A DNA stretch of 64,000 nt, from contig JAJAGP010002227.1 of assembly GCA_025084515.1 (NCBI GenBank), forward strand, positions 1-64,000. The letters are read 5' to 3'. This document shows, one piece after another, positions 44,753-57,675 of the stretch. Each line of letters opens with the position of its first letter. Position 1 is the first letter of the stretch. The position numbers and the translations under genes are program-made. This DNA comes from Ancistrus triradiatus (lineage: Eukaryota; Chordata; Actinopteri; Siluriformes; Loricariidae). A model generated the notes under the pieces. That model did no database searches. It had not been told where the DNA came from and saw only the letters and a list, made by a program, of their open reading frames with translations.

Positions 44753-46394
44753 CATACATGCACTGACGGCTTTTAGTTTATTAGTTACACTTCCTTGTCT
44801 TGCACTCATTGTCCCCATAGGCCTAGTTTTTTTAATAATTGGTTATCAGTGACTTTTAAGCACATTGTATCAAATTTGTAAACATTTGCTGTGTTTGTGG
44901 TCAGATCTTATCAACCCCTAGAAAATGAATGGGATTATATGGATGCGAAAAGGATAGATATGACTTGACTTTTCAGGTCTGACTGGTCATATTAAATGAA
45001 GAAATTAAATGGAAGTGACAAGCGTGTGATAATGACTAGGAAAGGTGTTGCTTAGAATGTGTATTTTTAACACTAAAATTGGTCCTAAGACAACAGGCAT
45101 TTAAGTGGTCCATTTCTATGATGCAAGTAGTAGATGTTGGCTGCAAAGCTATAAATGGGCTAAAGTCAATAACTTTTACCACACTGTCCGTTTTAATAGT
45201 CTGCAGAATAAGTGAAATAGAACAGTGGTAAGCCAATTAAAAAAAAAAAAAAAACTTGCATTTCTGTAGCTAAGCTTGACCTCCATTAAAAAGTTTCTCT
45301 CAATCGTTCACTCTCTCTCATTTAGGACTCACATTAGTGCAGAGTGATGACTTCCTGTTTGACATCCAGCTTGAATTTATATGACTTTTTGAAAATGATG
45401 AAAACATTTCTTCACAGTGGACTCGAGACTTTTGATGACTAGATGGTGCCATTATCATCATCATAAAGAATGCTTCAAATGCCTTCCTTGTGATATTAGC
45501 GACCATCATCATTGCCCATCATTATAAGCTCATTCTCCGACATTTGAATAGTGCTTTTGATTTTATGAAGGGTCTGGTCTGGCTCCCCAAGACCAGCTGC
45601 ATGGCCTGGGGCACATCTCCCAGGCTAACTCCCTTGTTGCCCCTATGTGGTGGAACAGGAAGTACAGCAGGCCTGCTGAGGGCTGAAAGGTCTGTATTGA
45701 TCAGAGACTGATGAGGCAAAAGGTCACAGTTCTGCCTCGGAGGCAGAAATCCCTATGTGAACTCCTTCTCTCTGATTGTACTGCCTGGTAAGTCTCTTAG
45801 GAATGGCATCTGGCTGAGTGTGAGTGCGTTCCTTTTTATTCTGTCCCTCATTTCTGCACTGAGCTATGGCTTCTGTCGGCCTCCAGTTTCTTTGATTGTT
45901 CTCCAACTGGTGGATGAAAGTGTTTTAGGTTGCCAAGTCCTTCTAGAATAAATAAATAAATGAAATCCCTCAGCGCAGATGGTGCCCCGTCATGCCGGTC
46001 TTTAGTGTGTTTGAACTTATTAAATGCATGTACATAGAGCTCACAGAAGTTGGATGGAAAAGGTTTTTTTTTTTTTTTTTTTCTGTCTTATTAATTATGC
46101 CGTGTTTTCAAATAAAGGTCAGACATTTTTGATAAGTACCATCAGTGTTCTCAAGTCTATAAAGTCAACCACTTGGAACTGGCATTTAATGTCGCCTTAA
46201 TGACCATTTTATTACTCTGCTAGGTCGAATAATGTTTACTAGATTATCATTACAAGAAAGAATACAGCCTCATTCACTAATGAACTGGCATGGTGATTTG
46301 ACTCTGTACAGAATGTGTTAGAAGTTATGTCTGAGGAAGTAGCTTCAACGACTGTACATGGTTATTGATGCTAAGGTTGAATTGTGAAAGAAAG
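44753..46394. other. Unassigned DNA; possible conserved element
   Basis: Poly-A at 45239-45254 and poly-T at 46065-46082. 45330-45960 is ordered, non-repetitive, with moderate GC. It has short open frames on both strands but no convincing exon. Could be regulatory. Confidence 0.35.
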
Positions 46395-46395
46395 A

Positions 46396-46573
46396 AAGAT
46401 GGATGAAGGGATGGATGGAGAGAGGGATGGAGCCAGTGCCTAGCTGCTGGAACAGGGTGTAAGGCAGGAACAACCCTAGACAGGGTGTAGTACATCATAG
46501 GGCACATAGACTCAGACACACACATGAAGCTAATACACATATCTTTAGAATATGGGACGAAACTGGAGTACCC
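46396..46573 (-). mobile_element. SINE-like repeat, family 2, fragment
   Basis: GCCAGTGCCTAGCTGCTGG, ACAGGGTGTAGTACATCATAGG and GAAACTGGAGTACCC as in 9062-9415. Confidence 0.6.
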
Positions 46574-47270
46574 CTCCCTTGTTAAAACATAATTATGGTT
46601 TATCACACCTGAGTTCACTGTCTGTAGCCACACCCGGGCCTGATTATTGCCACACCTTTTCTCAATCAGGACATCACTGAAATAGACATGAAACAGTGGT
46701 GAGCCTTTCCAGGAGAACTGCAGGCCTCACTTGCCTCAGTTAAGGTCAGTGCTCAAGCCTCCACCATAAGAAAGAGACTGGGCAAAAATGCCCTGCGTGG
46801 CAGAGTTCCAAGACAAAAACCACGGCTGAGCAAAAATAACATTAAAGCTCATCTAAATTTTTCCAAAACACATCTTTATGATCCCCAAGACAAAACACAC
46901 CAGCAAGTCCACCTCTGAATGGCTGAAGAAAAACAAAATGAAGACTTTGGAGTGGCCTAGTCAAAAACCTGACCTGAATCCTATTGAGATGCTGTGGCAT
47001 GACCTTAAAAAGGCTGTTCATGCTCGAAAGCCCTCCAATGTGGCTGAATTACAACAATTCTGCAAAGATGAGTGGCCAAAGTTTCTCCACAACGCTGTAA
47101 AAGACTCAGTGCAAGTTGCTTGGTTGCAGTTGTTGCTGCTAAGGGTGGCCCAACCAGTTATTAGGTATAGGGGGCAATCACTTTTTTACACAGGGCCATG
47201 TAGGTTTGGATTTTTTTTTTTTATTTAAAAGCTGTATTTTGTGTTTAGTTGTATTGTCTAAAACAATGAC
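46574..47270 (+). mobile_element. Tc1-like fragment, internally deleted (same family as 55871)
   Basis: Left part from CCTTGTTAAAACATAATTATGG. The centre jumps from AATAGACATGAAACAGTGGTGAGC to the second half. The right TIR has GGGGCAATCACTTTTTTAC. Confidence 0.75.
46740..47180 (+). pseudogene. Tc1-like transposase remnant
   Basis: The open stretch reads [40 protein letters not shown] and [15 protein letters not shown]. This is the second catalytic Asp region ([10 protein letters not shown], with the QQDND part lost), the Glu region (PIEM) and the C-terminus. The N-terminal domains are mostly deleted, so the product could not bind or cut DNA. The frame stays open to the right TIR. Confidence 0.75.
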
Positions 47271-48064
47271 TAAAAATAAATGACAACTGTAAAGCAGGAG
47301 AGAAAGAGCCAGCAATAGCAGCACTGTGTAGTAATCCCTCCTAAATCCCTCCTTCAAAAATTAGAATAACTTGGACCAATATCAAAATGTGGAAATCAAC
47401 TGATCTTGCTAATTGACTAGCATACCAACATCCAAATCAACAAATTCTGGCCTTTGCTTGTTAGCAGGGATAACTATATAGCAATTTCTAATACTGACTT
47501 TAGTACTCGTGTATACCATGACTAGCATGCTCATAACCAGAACTGACTAGGATTGTCTAGCATCCTTGCCAGTACTAACCATGCTAGCAGATGCTTTACC
47601 ATACCGGCAGTAATACTCAAACGAATGCTTAATGATCATTTAAATCATGCACCAATACTCTTATAAAATAATTGTGTATGTGCAATAATTCTATCATGTG
47701 CATGCCCTAACAGCTAACAGATTCAAGTACCAATATTCATTAATAACAGCAATTAATCCCCATCTGGTCTAAACCGACTACTGTGGCACAAGTTACAAAA
47801 ATTATTAATGTTGTTTATGGGAGGAATGTGTAACCACATAGAGTGCATCATGTCCCGGTTAGACTCCATGTGAAATGAACCAGGACTCATGCTGGTATGT
47901 GTGGAAAAAGGGAAGACAGGAAGAAGTTGTATGTGTGTTCATGTGCTCTGTGATGGATTGGTGCCTGTATAGGGTTGGTTCCCACCTTACGCCCTGAACT
48001 GATGGTTAGACCCTGAAATTGGATGAATCTGGATACACCCCTGGCCACTTATAAGGTATACCTG
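47271..48064. other. Unassigned DNA
   Basis: No gene was recognised. A scrap of SINE-like family 3 lies at 47945-48030. Confidence 0.4.
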
Positions 48065-48450
48065 GTTTGCTAGAACTGGGTTGGACCCCATTTTGCCTTC
48101 AAAACTGCCTTAATTTTTACATGGCATAGATTCAACAAGGTGCTGGAAAGATTCCTCAGATATTTTGGTCTGTATTGATGTGATATCATCACACAGTTGC
48201 TGCAGATTTGTCAGCTGTACATCCGTGATGTGAATCTCCCATTTCACCACATCCCAAATGTGCTCTGTTTGATAGAGATCTGATGACTATGGATGCCATT
48301 TGAATACCATTATTGTCAATAGTCAAGGCATTCCAAGTACTTGTTTTACAGCATAAACAGTCAAACGCCAGTGCTGTCCTTGAGCAGAACCCGATAAATC
48401 CATTCAGTGAATCAGTATTAGTATCAGTATTCAGGTGACGCAACACTGCC
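48065..48450 (-). pseudogene. Tc1-like transposase C-terminal remnant
   Basis: Minus strand resembles [22 protein letters not shown]...NLQQLxDxI: complement of GTGATATCATCACACAGTTGC and CACCACATCCCAAATGTGC. It is the same family as the window end (63655-64000), and here it is more decayed. Confidence 0.65.
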
Positions 48451-48589
48451 GCAAACTTTTGAAGCTGCTTTCTGACAGGAATGTCAGAGTAATTCTGGCT
48501 CAATCATTTTTAACCATGGATAACTTCAACGACACTGAGACGTAAAGAGAAGAGAAAATCATTCACAAAACGTAGTGAAAAAAAAAACT

Positions 48590-48930
48590 ATTCATCCATT
48601 CATTCACATTCTTATCCGCTTGAACAGGGTCATGGGAGAGCTGGTGCCTAGCCGGCAGCACAGGGCACAAGGCTCAAATAACCCTAGACAAGGCTTCAAT
48701 CCATTGTAGTGCACATCCACTCACACTCATACACTCACTCACACACTAGTAGCACTTTAGAGACACCAATTAACTCCTAACACGCGTGTCTTTTTGGGCA
48801 GTGGAAGGAAACTGGAGTACCCAAAGCCGTTTTTTAGCCAGGGGCACAGGGCACAAAGCACAAACCAGCCTAGATAGGGCACCACTCCATCGTAGTGCAT
48901 GTACACACTCATACAAACACACTCAGGTAT
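48590..48930 (-). mobile_element. SINE-like repeat, family 2, two partial copies in tandem
   Basis: First unit from ATCCATTCATTCACATTCTTATCC with GTGCCTAGCCGGCAGCACAGG. After GGAGTACCCAAAGCC a second start (CAGGGGCACAGGGCACAAAG) repeats the middle part. Confidence 0.6.
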
Positions 48931-49219
48931 GATCCTATAATGTTTCATATTTTCAGCACTGTACCTGCTTGTTTTATGTTAAAGAAGGTTAAATATAATT
49001 AAAAGAAACTTGGATCCATCCATTGGAGTTATCTACTTTTGCAAAAAACAAAACAAAAAAAAAAACTAATAATAATAATAGTAATAATAAAATGTATTAA
49101 TTAAAGTTTAATTTTAATCTAAAATTATAGTTTTGTAAGTTACTTACAAAAATACATTATTTATGAACATTCATAAAAAAAATAAGTTATCCATTTTTAC
49201 GAATGAACTTCAAATATTT

Positions 49220-49855
49220 TGTGGATGCATGAGACAAAAATAAACTTTTTGGTTTACATGAAAAGTGTTATGTGTGGGAAAGGAAAACACTGCATTGGAT
49301 TCCAGCATTAGAACTTTATCCCATCTGTTGGTCCTGATTTGATGTATCTAAGTGGCTTGCCATAACTGAAAGAAAAATAATTTTGAATTATATCAGTACA
49401 TCCTAAAAGAAAACAATAGGATATCTGTCCATGAACTGAATCTCAACAGAAAGTGGGTCATACAGCAAAACAACAATCCTAAGCACACAAGTCATTTTTA
49501 CCAAAACAATAGTTAAAGAAGAATGATATTTTGCAATAGCAAAGTCATGACCTTAATCCAGTACAAATGTGGACGGACCTGGAGCAACAACCACCCACAT
49601 CCCAGAGTTGAACCTATTTGATATGGAGAAATGGTATAACATTCCTCCAAGTCTATGTTAAGGACTGTTCAATAGTTACCTGAAATGGTAACGGATACTG
49701 AAAAAAACCATACTGAAAGCAAAGGATACTTTTGATACTTTTACCATTCACAGACATGTAATATTGGATCATTTTCCTTAATAAATGAACTAGTATAATA
49801 TTTTCTTCTTTTTTTATTAGTCTCTAATATGTCATATTTATGGAAATAAATACAG
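49220..49855 (+). mobile_element. Decayed right half of a Tc1 element (copy A family)
   Basis: Follows 7440-8110 with many substitutions: AAACTTTTTGGTTTACATGAAAAG, CAGCAAAACAACAATCCTAAGC and the right TIR start ATGTAATATTGGATCATTTTCC. Confidence 0.7.
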
Positions 49856-50903
49856 CACAAAACACAACATTGCACATATTGTGATAATGATCCAGACCAA
49901 TGCTTGTATAACGTATCGGTCACAGAGAAAAGTGATTTAAAAAAAATCTCAGTCCAAACACATTGTGTGTTCAACCTTTGTCAGATGTGTCAACAGAGAT
50001 AAATCATTTCCCAGACCTTAAAGTGAATCTTTCATTCACCCACCACCACATCTGGAGCACAGAGACAGAACATTGCTGTATTCATACTCATACAAAGAAT
50101 CTCATGAAAGCCTATTCACGTGAGTGACATTTACATTTATCACTCATCAATGCTGTCTTTTTCACTCCCTAATATCAGAGCAAACATTTGACTGTGTGAG
50201 GCAACACCGGGGTTTTGTAGGACTGAAAACGCTTTGGATAAACATCCTCTGAATAGATATGTTCCAAAATTGAAGGCACATGTTTTTTTTTTTTTTTTTT
50301 TTGCAATTTTTATTTTATTTATATTTTTTTTCCTCATCCAAAGAAAATACTCATACTGAGAGATTGGATCTCGGTGTGTGTTATTTATATTTTGAGCTTC
50401 TTTCTGGAAGGCTATGCACAGGGGAATAATATCTTTGCTGAGCTTCTTTGGTGCTATGAAAGAGCATAAACATCTTTGTGTGGTAGAGAAAGAGTTTGAT
50501 CAAATGAAATTGAACCGTGTGTAAATGTTTTGAGATGTGATCTAAAAATGTTTTTGGTGAGATGAATCAACATGAGATAAATATTCCATTTCTTTCTGTC
50601 TGCTTAAATGATTTGGGATTAAGGCTGACGTTAATGCACTATATTTGGTTGGTCACATTTTTGTGAGTTTTATTACAGTTTTAATAGGCCATATCTTGAA
50701 AACATTACAGGGTCGGAGAGCCTTATTTATTTGTTTGTTGTCTGTTTAGAACAGTACTTTTAATCTCAAATTCTGTCACACACACACGAAGGGCATAGGG
50801 TTCAGATACCTGTGACAGTGTGCTTATGTATTAGACCACCCAAGCACTAATAATAATAATAATAATAATAATTTGGAGAGCTTTATAAGTTATAAGAAGA
50901 ATG
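49856..50903. other. Unassigned DNA
   Basis: Poly-T at 50283-50302 and AAT units at 50850-50871. No gene was recognised. Confidence 0.4.
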
Positions 50904-50981
50904 AACTCCTAGAGTCTTACAATCCAGCTCGTCTACTTCGTTCGCAGGGTACAGGACTTCTTTTAGTTCCTAGAACTAGTT
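50904..50981 (+). mobile_element. 78 bp L2-like LINE scrap
   Basis: CTCCTAGAGTCTTACAATCC with the following GTCTACTTCGTTCGCAGGGT matches 1337-1412 of the LINE ORF almost base for base. Both sides diverge at once. Confidence 0.8.
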
Positions 50982-51105
50982 TGTTAACAAATGCACGAGC
51001 AAATTATTAAAATGTTTAAAAACTAGTTTCCTGAAAGAAAGATTGGAAGGGATTTGCATATTTTTCCTTCTACAGTCCATAATATCATTAAATGATTCAA
51101 GGAAG

Positions 51106-51262
51106 AGGGCGGCATGGTGGTTTGGTGGATGGCACTGTCGCTGCACATGCTCATGTCCCTAATGTGTGAATGTATGGGCCGTACATTGGATTTGCACCCT
51201 AGGGTTGTTCCTGTCTAGAGACATCTTGGATGGACCATCACACAGTTGAAATGTGTATTGTA
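51106..51262 (+). mobile_element. SINE-like repeat, family 2, internally deleted
   Basis: Head GGGCGGCATGGTGGTTTGG, then tail parts (TGCACCCTAGGGTTGTTCCTG). Confidence 0.55.
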
Positions 51263-51270
51263 AATAATAA

Positions 51271-51440
51271 TTATTTAAATTTTATTTATTTATTTATTTA
51301 TTTGTATTTATTTTGGGAAAAAAACAACATCATATTGCAACAATACCACGACTCCTGTCATTATCACCTACAATAATAATAAAAATAGTAATTATTATTG
51401 TTAGTATTGTTGTTATTTTATTATTATTATTATTATTATG

Positions 51441-51492
<52 letters not shown>

Positions 51493-51493
51493 A

Positions 51494-51529
<36 letters not shown>

Positions 51530-51780
51530 CAGTAAGTAACAATGATTATCTCTTTTTTTTCTTTGTGGAATACAAAATAAATAAATAAATAATAATAATA
51601 ATAATAATAATAATTATTATTATTATTATTATTATTATATTTATTATTATTATTATATTTATTATTATTATTATATTTATTATTATTATTATTATTATTA
51701 TTAGAGCAGCAGTAGTAATTGTGTCAGCAGCAGAATTCCTAGCATTTGATTTCATTTATTCATTTATTTATTTATTTTAT
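51271..51780. repeat. Compound trinucleotide/tetranucleotide microsatellite cluster
   Basis: (ATTT)n at 51274-51305, ATT units, about 17 TAC units at 51440-51491, (TAA)n to 51530, AAAT then (AAT)n/(ATT)n at 51577-51702, and ATTT again at 51757-51785. The open frames seen here are simple-repeat artefacts. Confidence 0.95.
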
Positions 51781-51785
51781 TTATT

Positions 51786-53768
51786 AACCAGGAAATGAAT
51801 AAAAGTAGTGGACATTTCATGAATGGTGAATTCTGGTTATTTATTTATGTTAATTGTTTCCCACACAATATACAACAAAGAGTAAGAAAAACATCAATTC
51901 ACTTTTTTTAATCTAACTTTCTTCAACTTTTGCCCCAAGTGAATGTGCCTATCTGCTTAAACTGTGTGAATTATATGACCACGCTTAGTTCTCCAAAAAA
52001 ATTGTCCTTTTGCTTCAAATCACTGCCAATTCAGACCATATTCAAAAACCATGCATAGTATATAGTCTAAGTTACATGGGCATACTCTACAGACAAGTAC
52101 TGCCTTAAATAAGATGCGAGGAGGAAAATCACCTAGATGAATCAAGCAATTCAGTAAAATGATGGAAGAATCAGAAAAGGCAATTCATAGCATTGTGTGC
52201 CCTTATTGATGTATGTTGCTATGTATTTCTGAATGAGTCACTTAGGTGAATGAATCAGTATTGATCACTGCCATGCACTGAACTGTTCCTTCCCTTCAGC
52301 TGCTGCTGATAGCCTCAATAGCCGACTCAAGCAGCACCAATTCAGCAAACCGTGGTCAGGGATGTGCTGTATTTTCAAAGAAGCTTGTGACTGGCTGACA
52401 GTGAAAGAATGGACTGTGTTTTGAGTTTTTACACTGTCTTTTATGAGCATCTTTATGACTCATTCAGTCCAAGCTGGAGATTTTCAATATTCCAGTAATA
52501 ATCATGTTAGGATTGGCATGGAAAATAAATGTTCTAAACATGGTTCAGCAACACTGCTTAAGCAGTTTGTTTTCTGTCTTAGATGGCACATTGATCAGAC
52601 TGTATGTTTTGCTCAACAATTTGCTAAACAAATCCGTGCATGAATCATTTAACTAACGGACTAAATGACTGTCATCAATGAAAAGACTTAGCAATCTCAT
52701 TTATATCACTCTCATCCAGTTTAATAGTTTTGTTTAATTTTCCTCTCTACTTTCTCAAACAAGTCTCTTTCAGTACTCAACTGATATATTCGATTTTCTG
52801 AGGGCTGACATTCAGTTTGTTTATGGTTAACAAGTATACAGGTATGCATTTAATGTACGCATTATGCTCTGTGAAACAGGACATCGAACAAAATGGACAT
52901 TGACTGAAACACAAGTGGAACACAACCATTTACACAGCATCCCTAATGACACCACATTTTTAATTCATGGAACTTCATAATAATTATAGAAGATACAGTG
53001 TTTTGTTACGAACCTGTATACAGGAATGCCATAACACTTAAGAGGATGGCATGATGGACCTGATACTTTTGGCTGACAAAAGTCAAAATGCATTGATAGA
53101 CAGCATTATGAATAACACAGAAGATCAGTCAGATGAAACAGAGACTTAACTCAGGTGAATATGAACCAGTTTATATAGGTGTAGGTTAGATAGAATATAC
53201 AGGTATTTGGGGGATAAACAAAGGAGTACTACTTACAATTGGAAAGGCACATGCACATACAAATGGCAATTACAAATAAGTAGTGGAATATCATCCACAC
53301 AAACACTAGTAACTTGTACAAAAAGTCTCTAAACACATCACATGAGTTAAAATCTCAAATCCAAATGTGAGCTAATGAGCAAGTGAGCACATGACCGATA
53401 ATGAACACACACACAGAAATGATAAACTTCCACCTTTAACTCATAGATCTACAGCATTAGCTGTTGAGGTGGCCAGTTCTCAGCAGCAAATGCCCTGATT
53501 TAAAGGACAGATTTTTATTTCATATTATTATGTCTTATTATTTTAAGGCCTTGGTCATTAAAGTGAACGGACATTGATTGGATATGGATGTTAAACAGCC
53601 CTGGAATTCAATTTATTGAAAGTCATAGTTGTAAATCCATTTTACTGTGTGTTTGGAGTGGACAGAATGACTCAACCTAGTGGACATGCACACTGTGTGT
53701 GCAAGTAGAGGAATCACGAAGGGTGAGCAGTCTTAATAAGAATAATAATAATAATAATAAAGTTCAAT
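51786..53768. other. Unassigned AT-rich DNA
   Basis: No gene or repeat family was recognised. (AAT)n at 53741-53759 precedes the next Tc1 element. Confidence 0.4.
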
Positions 53769-53771
53769 TTA

Positions 53772-54322
53772 CAGTGGGGCAAAAAAAGTATTTAGTCAGC
53801 CACTGATTGTGCAAGTTCTCCTACTTAGAAAGATGAGAGAGGTCTGTAATTTTCATCATAGGTACACTTCAACTATGAGAGACAAAATGAGAAAAAAAAA
53901 TCCAGGAAATCACAGTGTAGGATTTTTAAAGAATTTAACTGTAAATGATGGTGGAAAATAAGTACTTGGTCAATAACAGAAGTTCAACTCAATACTTTGT
54001 AACATAACCTTTGTTGGCAAGGACAGAGGTCAAACATTTCCTGTAAGTCTGCACCAGGTTGGCACACACTGTAGCTGGTATTTTGGTCCATTCCTCCATG
54101 CAGATCTCCTTTAGAGCAGTGATGTTTTTGGGCAACACGGACTTTCAACTCCCTCCACACATTTTCTATGGGATTGAGGTCTGGAGATTGGCTAGGCCAC
54201 TCCAGGACCTTGAAATGCTTTTGTTGAAGTGTACCTATGATGAAAATTACAGACCTCTCTCATCTTTCTAAGTAGGACAACTTGCACAATCAGTGACTGA
54301 CTAAATACGTTTTGCCCCACTG
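53772..54322 (-). mobile_element. Internally deleted Tc1 (CAGTGGGGCAAAAAAAGTATT family)
   Basis: TA at 53770-53771 and 54323-54324. Both TIRs are present (right end TTTGCCCCACTG). Inside is only the C-terminal transposase part on the minus strand (complement of AATGTGTGGAGGGAGTTGAA). A 551 bp derivative of the type complete at 58478-60037. Confidence 0.85.
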
Positions 54323-54479
54323 TATATAGCACGTTTCATAAATACAAGGGCGCTTTTCAAAGAGAAGGAAAAAAGGGGCAAAAAAAACTTTAAAGAACAC
54401 AAATGAGAAGTGGAGAGAAAAGTTTTAAGTTGAACTTTCAAAGAAGAGGGGTAGAGCAGTCACAAAAAGTAGAGTACAC

Positions 54480-55075
54480 CAAAATTTGGAAACAGTGTGT
54501 TAGTGTGTGTTGTTCTGGTATGAGTGGCTCAGACACAGCAGTGCCTCTAGAGTTTTTTTTAAAACTTCTTTAGAACTTCAAACTTTTAGAAACGTTTTTT
54601 AAAGTTTCACTGCTGGACTGATAATAGTCCACCAGCCAAAAATGTCCAGCCACCAGCATCCTGTAGGCAGCATAATATGAGCACTGATGAAGGATTAGAG
54701 GATGACTAACACAAACTGTGCAACAATAAATGAGCTACTTTGTCTGACTTTACATCTACAGTACAAGGTGGAGCAATATTGTAGATGTGTCAGAGTGCAC
54801 AGTGAGTGAGCACAGTGTTTAAAAACTCCAGCAACACTGTTGTGGCTGATCCTCTCATACCAGCACAACACACACTAACACACCACCACCACATCAGTGT
54901 CACTGCAGCGCTGAGAGTGATCCTCCACCCACATAGTACCTGATCTGTGGTGGTCCTAATCTGTGGGGGTCCTGACCATTAAAGAGCAGAGTAAAGGGGA
55001 TGAACAAAGTATGTAGAGAAACAGATGGACTACAGTCTGTAATTGTAGAACTACAAAGTGCTTCTATATGGTAAG
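54480..55075. mobile_element. Fish DNA repeat with internal inverted symmetry, longer copy
   Basis: GTGTTAGTGTGTGTTGTTCTGG near 54498 is mirrored by CCAGCACAACACACACTAACAC near 54860. It shares GGACTACAGTCTGTAATTGTAG with 19296. Confidence 0.6.
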
Positions 55076-55357
55076 TTGATCTGATAAAATGGACAATGAT
55101 TGGGGTATGTTAAATACTTAAATAGGTAATATGTAGTATATGTTAAATACTTACATATAAAGCCGTAAAGGGTGATAAATAATAAAAATGAAAATTAAAC
55201 ATATCTGTCTTTCTATCATTGCAGGTATTTCCACATATTACTTTAGCAAGTCATTTTCCTAGTGACCAGCTTCATGTCCCCACAAGGTTAAAAAAAACAT
55301 GTTTGATTTCTGTCCTTGTGGGGACATTTGGCTCTCACAATGATATATAAACTTGAA

Positions 55358-55358
<1 letters not shown>

Positions 55359-55402
<44 letters not shown>
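55359..55402. repeat. (CA)n microsatellite
   Basis: 22 CA units. A (CT)n run follows at 55462-55493. Confidence 0.95.
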
Positions 55403-55405
<3 letters not shown>

Positions 55406-55499
55406 GCTGGTCTGTCACGGCTCTTTTGTGACAGGCAGCTTGTACCTGTTGTATATTCATCTCTCTCACTCTCTCTCTCTCTCTCTCTCTCTCGTGTTC

Positions 55500-55868
55500 T
55501 CTCTCTTGTTCTCTCTAGCTCATTAGCTTCATTAGCTCAGGCAGGCATCATGATACGAGATGCATAAATTAATACAAAACCCCCCTGTAGGGTTTTCCAC
55601 TTAGTCAGGTTCTGTCCCACTGGCCCGTGACATCTTATGGTGGGCATGAAACAAAACAACCAAAGCCTTCACAGGAGACTGAAAAGTAGAGAGGGAACAG
55701 ACTTGCTGACAGCAATTGCTTCTAAGAGCCCGACTGATGGTCCTAATGTACTTTTGTTCCGTTATTGGTCAAATGTAAATATGGAAGTGTTTCAGATTAT
55801 CAATAAATGTAGTACAGTCTAACTGTTTTACTGATTGTACAATCACATTTATAAGGTACATAAACATG
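55500..55868. other. Unassigned DNA
   Basis: No gene or repeat was recognised. Confidence 0.35.
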
Positions 55869-56246
55869 TACAATAGTAGGAAAAAGTGTTTGCCCCCTTC
55901 CTGATTTCTAATTTTGCATGTTTGTCATACTTAAGTGTTTCGGAACATCAAACCAATTTAAATACTAGTCAAAGACAACACAAGTAAACAAAAAAATGCA
56001 GTTTATAAATGAAGGTGTTTACTATTAAGGGAGAAAAAAAATCCAAACTTACATGGCCCTGTGTGAAAAAGTGATTTCCCCCCTTGTTAAAACATTACTT
56101 AACTATGGTTTATCGCACCTGAGTTCACTGTCTCTAGCCACACTCAGGCCTGATTATTGCCACACCTGTTCTCAATCAGGACATCACTTAAATAGGACCT
56201 GCCTGACAAAATGAAGTACACCAAAAGATCCTAAAAGCTACACATC

Positions 56247-57232
56247 ATGCTGAGATCCAAAGAAATTCAGGAACAATTGAGAAAGAAAGTAATTGAGATC
56301 TATCAGTCGGGAAATTGTTATAAAGCCATTTCTAAAGCTTTGGGACTCCAGCGAACCACAGTGAGAGCCATTATCCACAAATGGCGAAGACATGGAACAG
56401 TGGTGAACCTTTCCAGGAGTGACCGACCAACCAAAATTACCCCGAGAGAGGACTCATCCAAGAGGTCACAAAAGACTCCACAATAACATCCAAAGAACTG
56501 CAGGCCTTACTTGCCTCAGTTAAGGTAAGTGTTCATGCCTTCACCATAGGAAAGAGACTGGGCAAAAATGCCCTGCATGTCAGAGTTCCTAGACGAAACC
56601 CACTGCTGAGCAAAAAGAACATTAAAGCTCATCTCAATTTTCCCAGAACATCTTGATGATCCCCAAGACTTTTGGGAAACATTCTGTGGACTGATGAGAC
56701 AAAAGCTGAACTCTTTGGAAGGTGTGTCCCATTACATCTGTCGTAAAAGTAACACAGCATTTCAGAAAAAGAACATTATAGCAACAGTAAAATATATGGT
56801 CTGGGACTGTTTTGCTGCTTCAGGAATTCTGCTGTCTACCAAAAAATCCTGAAGGAGAATGTCCGGCCATCTGTTCGTGACCTCAAGCTGAAACGGACTT
56901 GGGTTCTTCAGCAGGACAATGATCCAAAACACACCAGCAAGTCCACCTCTGAATGGCTGAAGTAAAACAAAATGAAGACTTTGGAGTGGCCTAGTCAAAG
57001 TCCTGACCTGAATCCTATATAGATGCTGTGGCATGACCTTCAAAAGACCGTTCATGCTCAAAAACCCTCCAAAGTGGCTGAATTACAACAATTCTGCAAA
57101 GATGAGTGGCCAAAATTCCTCCACAATGCTGTAAAAGACTCATTGCAAGTTATCGGAAATGCTTGGTCGCAGTTGTTGCTGCTAAGGGTGGCCCAACCAG
57201 TTATTAGATTTAAGGGGCAATCACTTTTTCAC
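56247..57232 (+). pseudogene. Tc1-like transposase pseudogene
   Basis: N-terminal HTH and linker are open at 56247-56486: MLRSKEIQEQLRKKVIEIYQ, YKAISKALGLQRTTVRAIIH and LSRSDRPTKIT. After frame breaks follow CGLMRQKLNSLE (decayed WTDETK), [20 protein letters not shown] with the second Asp, a stop (TAA) and [14 protein letters not shown], where the Glu codon of PIE reads TAG (57019-57021). The C-terminus [20 protein letters not shown] is followed by the right TIR. The usual length is about 340 residues. The lost Glu and the stops make it dead. Confidence 0.8.
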
Positions 57233-57336
57233 AAAGGACCGTGCATATTTGGATTTTTTTTCTCCCTTAATAATAAACATCTTCATTTAAAAGCTGCATT
57301 TTCTGTTTACTTATGTTGTCTTTGACTAATATTTAA

Positions 57337-57644
57337 CCCTCCTGTTATGTTATGGGTCAAATTGACCCGTTTTAAAGTTTGAAGACCTAGAAAAAATAGT
57401 TAAAAGTATTTTTTCAGTATGAAACTTTTTCTGCTTGCCTTAATTAGTGTAATCAACATAAAGAAAATGGTTCATCTCACATTTTTGTAACCACCCCCTG
57501 CATGTTTATATCACATAGATACTGTTCGGGTCAAATTGACCCAGCAGTCAAACTGGAGGTAAAAGGGTGTCAGAAATGTCAGAGTATTTCTTTCTTTGCA
57601 ACTGAGAGACATATTTCAGCCCAATCTCACACTTACAAACACAA

Positions 57645-57675
<31 letters not shown>

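Noticed and set aside
51330..51755. Poly-Ser and poly-Ile frames
   Set aside because: Produced by trinucleotide repeats.
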